64,000 nucleotides of DNA from a virus. Below, one piece after another: positions 23,184 to 31,056 of this stretch. The notes beneath the pieces are model-generated. The model had not been told where the DNA came from. It saw nothing but the letters and a program-made list of their open reading frames with translations, and did no database searches. The position numbers and the translations under genes were made by a program. The stretch's first letter is position 1. The number at the start of each line of letters is the position of its first letter. The stretch is from IMG/VR virus record IMGVR_UViG_3300036879_000022, positions 1 to 64,000 of that record; one strand, written 5' to 3'.

Positions 23184-23414
23184 GATGCGCTTTCCAAATT
23201 GACGATGCAGACTTTAGAGACCTTGGCCGCGCCGTTGTCAAATGGTTGGGGCGCGACACCGTTTTGCGATATCGCGCCCCGGAAGGTGCAGAGGTCGGAC
23301 GCACTAATCCCGGCGTTCATTAGAGTGCTGGGTGCACCTAAAGCGGGGGCGGTGTCATCGGGCTCAAGAATGGCCTCCTGAAAGCACCGCCCCCTAACAA
23401 CCGCGCGTGGCCAG
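23184..23414 (-). terminator. 231-base gap with two hairpins
   Basis: Downstream of the SSB gene: gggggcggtg/caccgccccc 10-bp stem (about 23345-23395) and ggcgcga/tcgcgcc (about 23252-23280). No gene seen. Probably ends or shortens the SSB transcript. Confidence 0.5.
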
Positions 23415-24053
23415 TTACGCGGTCGGATCGTCGTCGCCGACGCCGCCGAAGTCGTCGTCGTCATCGGACGTGAAGCCCTCGGCCGGATCATCGCCGAAGT
23501 CATCCTCGGCCGACGTGAAGCCTTCGAAGCTATCGTCATCGCCGAGCTTCTGGATGTTGCCCAGACCGATGGCCAGACCCTTGCCAATCTTGTCGAAGGC
23601 GTAGGGGTTGACCGAGGCGCGAGCCCAGCAGCCGGCGTAGAACTCTTCCGCGTTCTCGGATGTGATCGGGTTGCCCTTCACGTCGAGAATTTGGGGGCGC
23701 CGCTTCGAGTTGGCCATGGAGAAGAACACCATGTCCGGATCGCCGTAGCCCTGATAGGTCTTCTCGTCCCCCTTGTGGAACGGGATTTTGAAGGAGCGAT
23801 CCTCCTTCATCTTCTTGATGTCCTTCTTGAAGAACTCCTGACAGACCTCGCCGAGCTTGGCGCGGATGGCCTGCCACTTCAGCTTGTCAGCCTCGGTGAA
23901 CTCCTTGGGATAGAACAGACCCACGAGCGAATAGCGGAGCGTGCCGTCATTGTAGCTCGACTTCTCGAAGACTTGGGGAAACGAGACCCGGAATTTCGGG
24001 GTCAGTAGGCGGGAGCCCTTTTTGCCGGGCGCAGCGGTAGCGTTGGATGCCAT
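23415..24053 (-). CDS. Enc34-type single-stranded DNA-binding protein (DUF2815)
   Basis: 212 residues from ATG 24053, preceded by aaaggacaaagac; an earlier in-frame start lies in promoter DNA. RLLTPKFRVSFPQVFEKS, RYSLVGLFYPKEF and EEFYAGCWARASVNPYAF follow the OB-fold family found beside phage PolA genes. The last 30 residues are Asp-rich (SDDDDDFGGVGDDD), like the acidic tail by which SSBs bind partner proteins. Role: coats ssDNA at the phage fork. Confidence 0.9.
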   Translation of the reverse strand: MASNATAAPGKKGSRLLTPKFRVSFPQVFEKSSYNDGTLRYSLVGLFYPKEFTEADKLKWQAIRAKLGEVCQEFFKKDIKKMKEDRSFKIPFHKGDEKTYQGYGDPDMVFFSMANSKRRPQILDVKGNPITSENAEEFYAGCWARASVNPYAFDKIGKGLAIGLGNIQKLGDDDSFEGFTSAEDDFGDDPAEGFTSDDDDDFGGVGDDDPTA

Positions 24054-24106
24054 GTCTTTGTCCTTTCGATTTGATGTGATGTGATAATTGGACTTGGCAG
24101 TTGCGG

Positions 24107-24135
24107 GGTTTAACGATTTGGTAACCATGTGTCAA
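24107..24135 (-). promoter_or_regulatory. Promoter of the SSB gene
   Basis: TTGACA (24135-24130), 17-base spacer, TAAACC (24112-24107), 54 bases before the SSB start. Confidence 0.75.
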
Positions 24136-24190
24136 GAGATAAAATGATGCCATCCAAAGAAAACGGTGGCCCCCAACATAGCACCCGGGG
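24132..24190 (-). pseudogene. Duplicated C-terminal fragment of the PAP2-like gene
   Basis: This stretch translates to PGAMLGATVFFGWHHFIS and stop, almost the same as the end of the PAP2-like gene at 25449 (PGAMLGSIVFFGWHYFIP). DNA identity is also high. It has no start and lies between the SSB promoter and a terminator: a remnant of tandem duplication or recombination. Confidence 0.8.
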
Positions 24191-24197
24191 ATAACGC

Positions 24198-24222
24198 AAA
24201 AAGATGCCCGGCAGAGCCGGGC
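24198..24222 (-). terminator. Rho-independent terminator after the ParB-like gene
   Basis: gcccggc-aga-gccgggc stem (24206-24222), followed on the minus strand by atcttttt. Confidence 0.85.
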
Positions 24223-24243
24223 GTCTATGACGGGTCGGGGAAT

Positions 24244-25161
24244 TTAAGCAGTCAAGGTCGGGGCCGGTAGGATCGGTTTTACAGCCTTGGGGAAGAACCG
24301 CTTGCCCTCAACAGTGATGACGCCCTTATACTGGGCTACCGAGACCCCGGTCACAAGAGCGTTCCAGACCTTGACGCCGATTGCAAGACGGTCAATCGCC
24401 GAAATCTTCTTAGTCTTGTTCTTGCCGTTGGCCTCCGTCAGGCGCTCGCGGTAGAAAAGCACCGGATCACCCTTTTTGAGCCCAGCCCCCGTAGCCATCT
24501 GATCCGCCCAGACATCCGCCCAAGCCTTGTTGAGCTTGGCAAAGACATAGTAGAGCCCCGCCGCCTGTGACGGGGCCAAGTGCGAGATGGATTGCGACTT
24601 CACGACGGCAGCGATGAGGTTCGCCGGGTCCGCATCGTAAGCAGCCCTAACTACTTCGTTGTCCGCCGTGTAGCTCATCACCGACCACTGATTTTCAATG
24701 ATGGTCGAGTTGCGGATCGCGCCAAAGACCAACGCGGCTGCGCGAGCCGGAGAGAGCCCTTCGATTTCGCAACCTTCGATCCCGACGATGTCGTTGCCGC
24801 GCCGAGTACGACCGCGACCCATAGTTGAGAAGGTCTCCCGATCAATGCCGTAGATAACGAAAGACATGAAAGGTGTTCCAGTTTCAACACTGGCGATACA
24901 GCGGTGCTGCCCGTCTAAAGTTTCGCCCTCGTCACTGATGATGATCGGCTCTCCGTTGACGCGCCACTTGTTCTCTGTAAGCTGGCGGCTGTAGTCGCGA
25001 ACAGCACTCTTGTTGACGGGCCGGTTCTTAGTCATATGGTCGAGCAAGTCCTGTGCGCGCTCCGGTGAGATCAGTTCTACCCGCGCCAGATATGACTGTC
25101 GCCCGGTATGGACATGGCCCGTTGCGATGAGGGTATTGAGGCGATCAGATTTAGCTAACAT
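24244..25161 (-). CDS. ParB/DGQHR-like domain protein
   Basis: 305 residues from ATG 25161, with gaggaac before it. NGEPIIISDEGETLDGQHR is the ParB/sulfiredoxin-type active-site strand and DGQHR loop; VNKSAVRDYSRQLTENKW precedes it as in related phage proteins. The remaining 190 residues are helical and unrecognised. Proteins of this type bind or cut DNA, or use CTP/ATP; which applies here is unknown. Ends in a clear terminator, so it forms a single-gene unit. Confidence 0.75.
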   Translation of the reverse strand: MLAKSDRLNTLIATGHVHTGRQSYLARVELISPERAQDLLDHMTKNRPVNKSAVRDYSRQLTENKWRVNGEPIIISDEGETLDGQHRCIASVETGTPFMSFVIYGIDRETFSTMGRGRTRRGNDIVGIEGCEIEGLSPARAAALVFGAIRNSTIIENQWSVMSYTADNEVVRAAYDADPANLIAAVVKSQSISHLAPSQAAGLYYVFAKLNKAWADVWADQMATGAGLKKGDPVLFYRERLTEANGKNKTKKISAIDRLAIGVKVWNALVTGVSVAQYKGVITVEGKRFFPKAVKPILPAPTLTA

Positions 25162-25326
25162 AGCATTGTTCCTCGTGTTTGATGGTTGGTATGGATTGGA
25201 CTTGTTCACATGCCGTCGTCTGTATCAACGACCACGCGGATGCGAAAGTCAAGAGGCATTTGCCACATCTTAACGAGCACCCTCGAAATCCTCTTAATAT
25301 CCGGTTAAGACGAAAGAACAGCGATT
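25162..25326 (-). promoter_or_regulatory. Leader/promoter region of the ParB-like gene
   Basis: A TTGACT lies at about 25250 on the minus strand with TGATAC 19 bases on; weak. The gap holds no gene. Confidence 0.3.
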
Positions 25327-25452
25327 TCAGATTTTCAGGGCCGTCAGAGCTTTAGGCGTTTTCCCGAGTTTCGTGACGTGAGTGCGCCACGTCCACTCGC
25401 CAGTCAGCGGGTCGTAGCGCAGGATCGATTTCAGATACGCTTGGGAGATCAT
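25327..25452 (-). pseudogene. Truncated HNH-endonuclease N-terminus
   Basis: 41 codons starting MISQAYLKSILRYDPLTGEW, the typical opening of phage HNH/homing endonucleases (L-x-x-L-x-Y-D-P-x-T-G-x-W/F). The His-Asn-His core is absent and the frame ends after 20 more residues. Overlaps the PAP2-like stop by four bases. Likely remnant of a lost homing endonuclease. Confidence 0.65.
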
Positions 25453-26069
25453 GGGATGAAGTAGTGCCAGCCAAAGAAGACGATAGACCCCAACATAGCA
25501 CCCGGGATGATATCGACGCAATAATGCTGCTTGGTCTTGAGCGCGGACGTTGCGATGAGCAGCGGGAAGAGCGCGCAGACGTAGCCGGCGACCGGCCAGT
25601 TGGCGCCGATGGTCAGATCAACCATCATGGCGACGCTGACGTGCATGCTCGGCAGGCTGTTGCGGAGCTTGTCATAGCTCCAGACCATGTCGAGCATCCG
25701 CATTGACTTCGGATGCTCCACACGGGCATCGGAGACATGGAAGGCCGTGCGCCAGTGCCCGGGGATAGCGACCGGCCACGTGACGAACATGAAGACCTGT
25801 ATGGCCAGCAACGTCAGGAAGCATCCCACGGTGTAGGCATAGGCCTGCCACGTCGGCACGCTGAGCGCGGCAAGCAGGATCATCGGATAGTAGAGCCCGG
25901 AATAAATCCAGACCCATCGCGGATCGAAGTTGATCCGCTGATCCCAGCCGGTCTCGAAGTAACGTGCGTCGAAGAACGTCTGGCGCTGCGCCCAGAAATA
26001 GAATTGGTACCCGCCGACGATCAAGACGACCGTGATGAAGAGTTCAAGAATTCGGTCGAATAGTTCCAT
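25449..26069 (-). CDS. PAP2-family membrane phosphatase/transferase
   Basis: 206 residues from ATG 26069, after ggggag. Five to six hydrophobic segments (for example ILELFITVVLIVGGYQF, YYPMILLAALSVPTW). Motifs NSLPSMHVS and TKQHYCVDIIPG match the PAP2 C2 (S-x-S/M-x-H) and C3 (H...D) catalytic motifs. Known family members act on membrane lipid phosphates such as phosphatidic acid or undecaprenyl-PP. In a phage it may alter host envelope lipids (inference). Confidence 0.8.
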   Translation of the reverse strand: MELFDRILELFITVVLIVGGYQFYFWAQRQTFFDARYFETGWDQRINFDPRWVWIYSGLYYPMILLAALSVPTWQAYAYTVGCFLTLLAIQVFMFVTWPVAIPGHWRTAFHVSDARVEHPKSMRMLDMVWSYDKLRNSLPSMHVSVAMMVDLTIGANWPVAGYVCALFPLLIATSALKTKQHYCVDIIPGAMLGSIVFFGWHYFIP

Positions 26070-26223
26070 CGTCAAGCTCCCCTTTGGCAACGGCTTCCGC
26101 GCGCAGCCTCGCATGTATGATACCGACATTCGGGCCGGTTGGGTTTTTGATCCACTCTGCCGCCGCCTCGGTCATAAGCCGCATCTCGACCCGGCGGCGC
26201 TCGCATCCTACGCACCGCTCCAC
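26044..26223 (-). CDS. Small Cys-pair protein, GTG start
   Basis: 59 residues. GTG 26223 is preceded by a near-perfect aaggagg seven bases away, which decides the start. N-terminus ERCVGCERRRVEM has a C-x2-C pair; the rest is helical. Overlaps the PAP2-like gene by 26 bases. Function unknown. Confidence 0.65.
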   Translation of the reverse strand: MERCVGCERRRVEMRLMTEAAAEWIKNPTGPNVGIIHARLRAEAVAKGELDDGTIRPNS

Positions 26224-26226
26224 GGC

Positions 26227-26859
26227 TCAGCCTCCTTGAGGGTGCCGAATGAGACAATAGACGGTGCCGACCTCGCCGCCGTGGACGGTCATGAAAACCC
26301 ATGACACGTCAGTCGGATTGTCGAGATCGTCGTCGAGCTTGTTGACGAGTTCTGGCGGAACCGGGACTTCCGTTCCATTCGGGATGGCTTGTCGTGTCGT
26401 GCCGTCCGGATACGCCTTCGCGGAGCCGTCGCCGATCTTCGCGGTCCATGTCCCGTCCGCATTACGCCAATAGTCTTCGACCGGATAGGCATCGCCCTTG
26501 CCACAACACGAGCCGGGCATGTTCGGGCGCTGAAGGCGCTCAAACCATTTCGTTGTCGCGCTGTTCGGGTTGAAGCCGTGATCCATTGCTGGAGCCGAGT
26601 GCGGCCAGAGAACCCAGAGCGCGAGGGCGAGGAAGCAAGCCCAGCCCACGAGCGAGCGCGCAGTGTTCGCGGTCGGGCTCGACGGTGCTGGCCCGTCATA
26701 GGTCTCGATCAGGCGCGCATACGGATGACCGCGATCACGTCCGTCCGGGCATCCCGGATACTCGCACGTGAAAAAGCGGTTCTTGTCGCCGTTGCAGATC
26801 GGGCAGCGATACTCCTTGCGGGGCTCCGGATACGCCGGGCCGTGTTCATCCGTGCCCAT
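26227..26859 (-). CDS. Membrane protein with N-terminal zinc ribbon
   Basis: 210 residues: YRCPICNGDKN and FTCEYPGC form a four-Cys ribbon (residues 17-37), SLVGWACFLALALWVLWP is one membrane segment (about 69-86), and the exported/other-side part holds GSCCGKGDAYPVEDYW and a beta-rich domain. Similar single-pass proteins occur in rhizobial genomes and their phages. Function unknown; the Cys pair CC could be redox-active. Confidence 0.65.
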   Translation of the reverse strand: MGTDEHGPAYPEPRKEYRCPICNGDKNRFFTCEYPGCPDGRDRGHPYARLIETYDGPAPSSPTANTARSLVGWACFLALALWVLWPHSAPAMDHGFNPNSATTKWFERLQRPNMPGSCCGKGDAYPVEDYWRNADGTWTAKIGDGSAKAYPDGTTRQAIPNGTEVPVPPELVNKLDDDLDNPTDVSWVFMTVHGGEVGTVYCLIRHPQGG

Positions 26860-27244
26860 GGGCGTCCTCGTTGATTGTGATCGGCGCCTTCTCGACGCCG
26901 CTCAGCGGCGGATTGTCCTTGAGCGAGAGCGGATCAAGGCCGCGCGCAAGACACTCTTCAACGCTGAGCCCGTCAAGCTCATGCGGGACCGGCTTGACGA
27001 CGTAGGCGCGCATCGCCGGCTGATTGGCGGTGCAGAGACCGATCTCGACAACGCCGCCCTCGTTGAGCATCTTGAGTTCGTGCTTGGTCGGCTTCCATGT
27101 GCTGATCAGCTCGACAACGTTGGCCTCGCCGAATGTTTCCGCGCGGACCTGTAGGTCACCGCACTCCCCGTCCATGGTTTTCGCATCCCAGTTCTCGGGC
27201 TTCGCGAATAGATGCGTGGCTCCACGCGTGACTGTCGGCTTCAT
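26846..27244 (-). CDS. Uncharacterised 132-residue protein
   Basis: Mixed alpha/beta, segments VVELISTWKPTKHELKMLNE and VEIGLCTANQPAMRAYVV. Overlaps neighbours at both ends. No family recognised. Confidence 0.65.
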   Translation of the reverse strand: MKPTVTRGATHLFAKPENWDAKTMDGECGDLQVRAETFGEANVVELISTWKPTKHELKMLNEGGVVEIGLCTANQPAMRAYVVKPVPHELDGLSVEECLARGLDPLSLKDNPPLSGVEKAPITINEDAHGHG

Positions 27245-27540
27245 TTGGGGCTCCTATGACTTTTCTTCGGCCGCTTGTCATACTCGACGGCCTTCAGTGC
27301 CTCGCCAACGAGATACCAAACATGGTGCTCATCGCTGGGGACTTGACTGACTTTTCCTTGCCGGTTTACGATGCGCTTGTCAAGGTCTTCTTTCTTCCGG
27401 CCGCGCAACGTTTTGACATCGTAGTTGTGAAGTCCGGCGGGCTCGCTCCCGTCATCGATATTGCTGATATGCATCCGAGCAAGCTCTTTGCTCCGGCTGG
27501 AATGGATCGCGCTGTCAAGGTAGACCGTCACGATGATCAT
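27241..27540 (-). CDS. Uncharacterised 99-residue protein
   Basis: Start at ATG 27540 (MIIVTVYLDSA), coupled to the upstream stop; a much longer in-frame start would cover the DUF1653 gene. Basic middle (VKTLRGRKKEDLDKRIVN). No family recognised. Confidence 0.65.
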   Translation of the reverse strand: MIIVTVYLDSAIHSSRSKELARMHISNIDDGSEPAGLHNYDVKTLRGRKKEDLDKRIVNRQGKVSQVPSDEHHVWYLVGEALKAVEYDKRPKKSHRSPK

Positions 27541-27827
27541 CGCAGAACTCCCGCCGAGCTGTTGATGTATTGACACGGGCTGAGCCCGCTCGGTGACCGC
27601 TCGTACTTGAAGCGCGGCACTCCGTTCGCGACCTCCTGTACGAACCGAATGAGGCGCTGAGTGTAGATCGGCGCGAGCTGCGCATTTCCCCACGTGTAGT
27701 CCGTATAGACGACTACGGCGTGGCCTTCATCGTCTCGGGCCATGCCGATGATCGTGTAGAGGCCGCTCTTATAGTGCCTCCACGCCTCGCCAGTCGCGGG
27801 CATCCGGAAGTCCTGTTGCACGGTCAA
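27537..27827 (-). CDS. DUF1653-family protein
   Basis: 96 residues. WRHYKSGLYTIIGMARDD, VVVYTDYTWGNAQLAPIY and a late GVPRFKYE fit DUF1653 (G-x-Y-x-H-x-K..., V-x-Y..., R-F). Molecular role unknown. Overlaps the DUF2800 gene by four bases. Confidence 0.75.
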   Translation of the reverse strand: MTVQQDFRMPATGEAWRHYKSGLYTIIGMARDDEGHAVVVYTDYTWGNAQLAPIYTQRLIRFVQEVANGVPRFKYERSPSGLSPCQYINSSAGVLR

Positions 27828-29134
27828 AAGTCATCTCCATCGTCATCGTCATCGGCGAACTCGTTGACTGCATCGTCGAGCACGCTTGTCGCCTCGCGCG
27901 GGTCGTAGCCGGGCGCGATCGTCAATTTCCCGTTCGGCATGAAGGCCAGCTCGCCAATGGCTTTCTTGACCCGCTTACGCTGATCCTTGCCGACGCCGAG
28001 CTTCTCCAACTGCGCGGGCGTCTTGAGTTTGGGCTCAACATAGAGGTCTTCGACCGCGAGCCCGATGTAGTCGATATCCGGGCCAAGCTCTTCAGCCGAC
28101 GCGGTCAGGCGCCGTTTCGTTTCCTCGGGATCGATCAGACGCCGCTTCGACTTCCCACGTACAAGCTTCCAGTCGCCCACGGCGTTGCCATTCTCAAGCT
28201 CACGCTGGATATCGCCCTTGATGTTGTTGCACCATGCTTCGATCACCGGAAGCCATTCGGCCTTGTGTGCCAGCTCCTTGGTGCTTGTCGGCAACGGCAG
28301 TTGAGCCGGCGGCTCGTCTTCCGTGAAGTCGGCCTGCGCCTCTTCAAGCAACATGCTGTCGAACTCGGTACAGCGGCGCTTGGCCGGGCACCATAGGCAC
28401 CAATCGCCTGCACGCAGCGGCGCATTCGGCGCGTCCGTCGCGTCGGCCGCTTCCTTCATCCTGATCTCGTAGAGCTTCAGCTCATCGATCGAATAGCTCT
28501 CGGATCGGATGGTCCCTTCCTTGTGCGGGGCATGCGGTTGGGAGATCGTGACCGTGACGCCTTCGCAGTCGGGATGCTCATGCGCGGCAAGAACCGCGTA
28601 CTGCTTGAGCTGATCGTTATCCTTCGCCTCGACGATGATGTAGCCGTTCTTGTGATCGACGATGTCGAGCCATCCGTAGGGCTCGGCAACGCGAACGTCG
28701 ATCGACCCGCCGAAGCGATGGTCTAGCCACGAGCCGTCGAGATAGACCTCGGAGTAGACCTCCGGCGCGAAGCGGGCCGCCTTGATGCGGCCAACCTCGT
28801 CAATGGTTTGCTGCACGCCTTCGACCATCTTCTCATCGGCGACGAACATGAACCATCCCGGGCGCGCGTGCTCGGGATCGAGCGCAGGCTTGCCCGGGGG
28901 ATAATACTCGGTCTCTTCGTCACCGTCCGCCTTCACGAGGAAGGTTGAGCCTGCGTACTCGCTGGCGTCTTCGGCTCCGGCGATGATCATGATCTCGACG
29001 AGCTTGTGCGCGGCCGTGCCGAGCATCGCGGCTTGGCCTGTCGTTGAGCTTTCGTCGCCGATTAGGGCGATCGAGCCCGGACAGTTCATCCATCGGTGCG
29101 ACGCGGAGGGGGATAGCTTTGCGTGGCCGGCCAT
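27824..29134 (-). CDS. DUF2800 PD-(D/E)XK nuclease (RecB/Cas4-like)
   Basis: 436 residues from ATG 29134 (MAGHAKLSPSASHRWMNCPG), with gaaggaaacgaa before it. GTAAHKLVEIM (catalytic His helix), IDVRVAEPYGWLDIVDHK and YIIVEAKDNDQLKQYA give the RecB nuclease D...D-x-K and Q-x3-Y motifs; CLWCPAKRRC plus an earlier Cys could hold an iron-sulfur cluster. DUF2800 proteins travel with phage PolA and Enc34-SSB and probably act as exonuclease in replication or recombination. Confidence 0.85.
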   Translation of the reverse strand: MAGHAKLSPSASHRWMNCPGSIALIGDESSTTGQAAMLGTAAHKLVEIMIIAGAEDASEYAGSTFLVKADGDEETEYYPPGKPALDPEHARPGWFMFVADEKMVEGVQQTIDEVGRIKAARFAPEVYSEVYLDGSWLDHRFGGSIDVRVAEPYGWLDIVDHKNGYIIVEAKDNDQLKQYAVLAAHEHPDCEGVTVTISQPHAPHKEGTIRSESYSIDELKLYEIRMKEAADATDAPNAPLRAGDWCLWCPAKRRCTEFDSMLLEEAQADFTEDEPPAQLPLPTSTKELAHKAEWLPVIEAWCNNIKGDIQRELENGNAVGDWKLVRGKSKRRLIDPEETKRRLTASAEELGPDIDYIGLAVEDLYVEPKLKTPAQLEKLGVGKDQRKRVKKAIGELAFMPNGKLTIAPGYDPREATSVLDDAVNEFADDDDDGDDF

Positions 29135-29154
29135 TTCGTTTCCTTCTAAAAAGT

Positions 29155-29312
29155 TGGCGCGCTGGGGAGGACCGGACCCTCCATCCATACTCTACGTTTC
29201 GATTTCGTCTCGGCGTCCCGGCCACTTCCGTCAGGTCTCGCCTGATGGCGTTGTGTGGCGACGACTACTGACTACCTCGTAAAGTCGCTCTGTCTGTTTG
29301 AGCTACCAGCGC
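29155..29312 (-). ncRNA. 158-nt tRNA-like RNA with CCA end and long insert
   Basis: 5' GCGCTGG pairs perfectly with 3' CCAGCGC, followed by G73 and CCA. D-like arm GCTC-AAACAGACA-GAGC, then a 17-base anticodon-like arm GACTT-TACGAGG-TAGTC (CGA in anticodon place, but A33), then ~85 bases holding gccac...gtggc with an inner tcagg/cctga hairpin, then a T-like arm GGAGG-GTCCGGT-CCTCC. G73 and CGA would fit a serine tRNA with a huge variable arm. Both loops lack the usual GG and TTC. Ten bases from tRNA-Cys. Confidence 0.6.
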
Positions 29313-29322
29313 AAATTTGGTT

Positions 29323-29397
29323 TGGAGGATCAGGCGGGTGCTTCCCCCACTCATACGAGTTTTGCAGACCCGCGCGTTCGTGTTTCGCCACCGACCC
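29323..29397 (-). tRNA. tRNA-Cys (GCA) with non-canonical D and T loops
   Basis: 75 nt with encoded CCA and U73, the cysteine discriminator. Acceptor GGGTCGG/CTGATCC, D arm GCG-AAACACGAA-CGC, anticodon CGGGT-CTGCAAA-ACTCG, T arm GTGGG-GGAAGCA-CCCGC. The D loop has no GG and the T loop no TTC, so the usual elbow contacts cannot form. Lies between protein genes of one operon. Confidence 0.75.
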
Positions 29398-29400
29398 TAA

Positions 29401-29760
29401 TCAGGCAACCGTATAGGGGAACGTGATCGGCTTGCGGCCGACGCGAACGTCCCACGCCATCATGTCGTCCTTGAAGACGCAACAGTAGCGCTTGTTGACC
29501 TTGATCTGATCGTCCTCGACGCCCTCGGGATGCTCCCACTCGTCATCCTCGCCAGTCAGTGGCGTAAGCGGCATGCCACGGGCGAGCGTCTCGAAGACCG
29601 CGAGCGTCTGCTCGGCGCCTCCGCCGGAGTGACCATAGGCCGTGAAGACCTCCATCAACGACGTGACTTGCACGGCGACATCGCCGTTGTATTCGGCGTC
29701 CGCGTCGAAGAGGCCGGCGGCGCGGAGTTCGCGCTTGGCGTGTTGGCTGAGCCTACTCAT
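29401..29760 (-). CDS. Uncharacterised 119-residue protein
   Basis: Start ATG 29760 with agaggtt. Segments AKRELRAAGLFDADAEY and DVRVGRKPITFPYTV; acidic middle. Ends four bases before the tRNA-Cys. No family recognised. Confidence 0.65.
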   Translation of the reverse strand: MSRLSQHAKRELRAAGLFDADAEYNGDVAVQVTSLMEVFTAYGHSGGGAEQTLAVFETLARGMPLTPLTGEDDEWEHPEGVEDDQIKVNKRYCCVFKDDMMAWDVRVGRKPITFPYTVA

Positions 29761-30050
29761 TTTCGAAACCTCTTGATGATACGACCCTTGAGGATACAAC
29801 TGCGCAGCCGGGTCGCGACATGGCTACCGTCTTCGTCTTCCTTGTCTTCGTAGTCGCGCGCGATGTGCGCGACCGTCGTGATCGTCTTCGGCGTGACCTC
29901 GACAACGAAACCGACAGTCTCGCAAATCGAAGGCGTCAGCGCCCCGACAATCTTCTCCTTGATGTCGAGCCATCCTTTACCGTCGTATGTGCAGTGGTCT
30001 TCCCACAACACGTAGACGAGATCGCCGACCTTCGGATCGAATTTAATCAT
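29757..30050 (-). CDS. Uncharacterised 97-residue beta-rich protein
   Basis: PKVGDLVYVLWEDHC at the start suggests a small SH3-like barrel; C-terminal basic tail LKGRIIKRFRK. Coupled to its neighbours by short overlaps. Confidence 0.65.
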   Translation of the reverse strand: MIKFDPKVGDLVYVLWEDHCTYDGKGWLDIKEKIVGALTPSICETVGFVVEVTPKTITTVAHIARDYEDKEDEDGSHVATRLRSCILKGRIIKRFRK

Positions 30051-30312
30051 CAACCTTGGCCCCGTAAACGATGTCCACGCCCCGCTCGTTGCCTTCGACG
30101 CCGACCTTCACATTCATGTACTGACCAACCTTCGGCGCAGCGACCCCCAAGCGAATGGTTTCGGAGCCGTCATCCGAGGTCACGACAGCTTCCGCGACGG
30201 CGCCCGCCGTCGAGACGTTGAATAGCACGACGCTCCAGCCGGGGGCAGGCGTGATCCTGACGTGGTCTTTGCTGATATGACGGACGGTTGCGGGGGCGGC
30301 AGTGAGGGTCAT
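30043..30312 (-). CDS. Uncharacterised 89-residue beta-rich protein
   Basis: Start ATG 30312 (MTLTAAPATVRHISKDHV), overlapping the upstream stop. Repeated strands (APGWSVVLFNVSTAGAVAEA) suggest a beta sandwich. No family recognised. Confidence 0.65.
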   Translation of the reverse strand: MTLTAAPATVRHISKDHVRITPAPGWSVVLFNVSTAGAVAEAVVTSDDGSETIRLGVAAPKVGQYMNVKVGVEGNERGVDIVYGAKVDD

Positions 30313-30650
30313 GACTGATCCATCGGCACGGGGAGAGGGTTCTGAGCTGCGATCTGGGCCATGCGCGCTTCGTGCTGCGCCAGCTTGATCTTCTCCTTGA
30401 GCCGGGCCTGCTTGCCCAGCATGTCCTTGATCGCCGGAGGATAGCTCTCGAAGCTGGCGTCGCCGATATGCGTCGAGACAGCACGCCACCCGTAAGTTCG
30501 GTCGGGCTTGCGGTCCAACTGTTCGACATGGAAAATGAGGTTGAGGTCGTTCACGACGATGCGAAGTGCTCGGGTGGGGACTGCAACGGCGAGGACACGC
30601 CAGCCCTCGGGGCAAGCGTTGATGATCTTTCCTGCTTCAACTGCATCCAT
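30309..30650 (-). CDS. Uncharacterised 113-residue protein
   Basis: Start ATG 30650 (MDAVEAGKIINACPEGWRV). Globular N-terminal part and a long C-terminal helix (IKDMLGKQARLKEKIKLAQ). No family recognised. Confidence 0.65.
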   Translation of the reverse strand: MDAVEAGKIINACPEGWRVLAVAVPTRALRIVVNDLNLIFHVEQLDRKPDRTYGWRAVSTHIGDASFESYPPAIKDMLGKQARLKEKIKLAQHEARMAQIAAQNPLPVPMDQS

Positions 30651-31056
30651 TGTGTTTGGCCCAGCGCGCGATATGGTGTTGGATAGGTATACCGCGTTTG
30701 ATGTCGTAGTCAATCCATCCGCAAAGGCGCATACGCACGCCCTTCATGATGTTCTTCGTTACGGGGAGGCCCTCATTGCGGAAGCAATGAAGCGCGAAAC
30801 GCTCTGCCTCAAACTCTTCGCGATGTTTCGGAAGCTTGAGCTTGAAGTGGTCCTGCTTGACGTGTCCGACTTCGTGAAGGTAGAGAAATAGGCTGTCGTC
30901 GTCCTTGAGCGTAGGAACGGAAAGGGTGCGTTTGTTGCTATCGGCCTCTGCGCTTTCCCAAGTCCATCGGTGCTGGCTCTGTCGAACGCGCCAGCCTCGC
31001 GGCCTGTGCCGCTTGACGATCTCATTGATCCTCTCCTGCGACAGCTTGCGGCTCAT
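30637..31056 (-). CDS. Zinc-metalloprotease-like protein (HExxH)
   Basis: 139 residues from ATG 31056. YLHEVGHVKQDH carries the HExxH zinc motif, and EEFEAERFALHCF downstream gives the third acidic ligand, similar to ImmA/IrrE-type proteases. Those cleave repressors in mobile elements; whether this one does is unknown. Overlaps both neighbours. Confidence 0.65.
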   Translation of the reverse strand: MSRKLSQERINEIVKRHRPRGWRVRQSQHRWTWESAEADSNKRTLSVPTLKDDDSLFLYLHEVGHVKQDHFKLKLPKHREEFEAERFALHCFRNEGLPVTKNIMKGVRMRLCGWIDYDIKRGIPIQHHIARWAKHNGCS

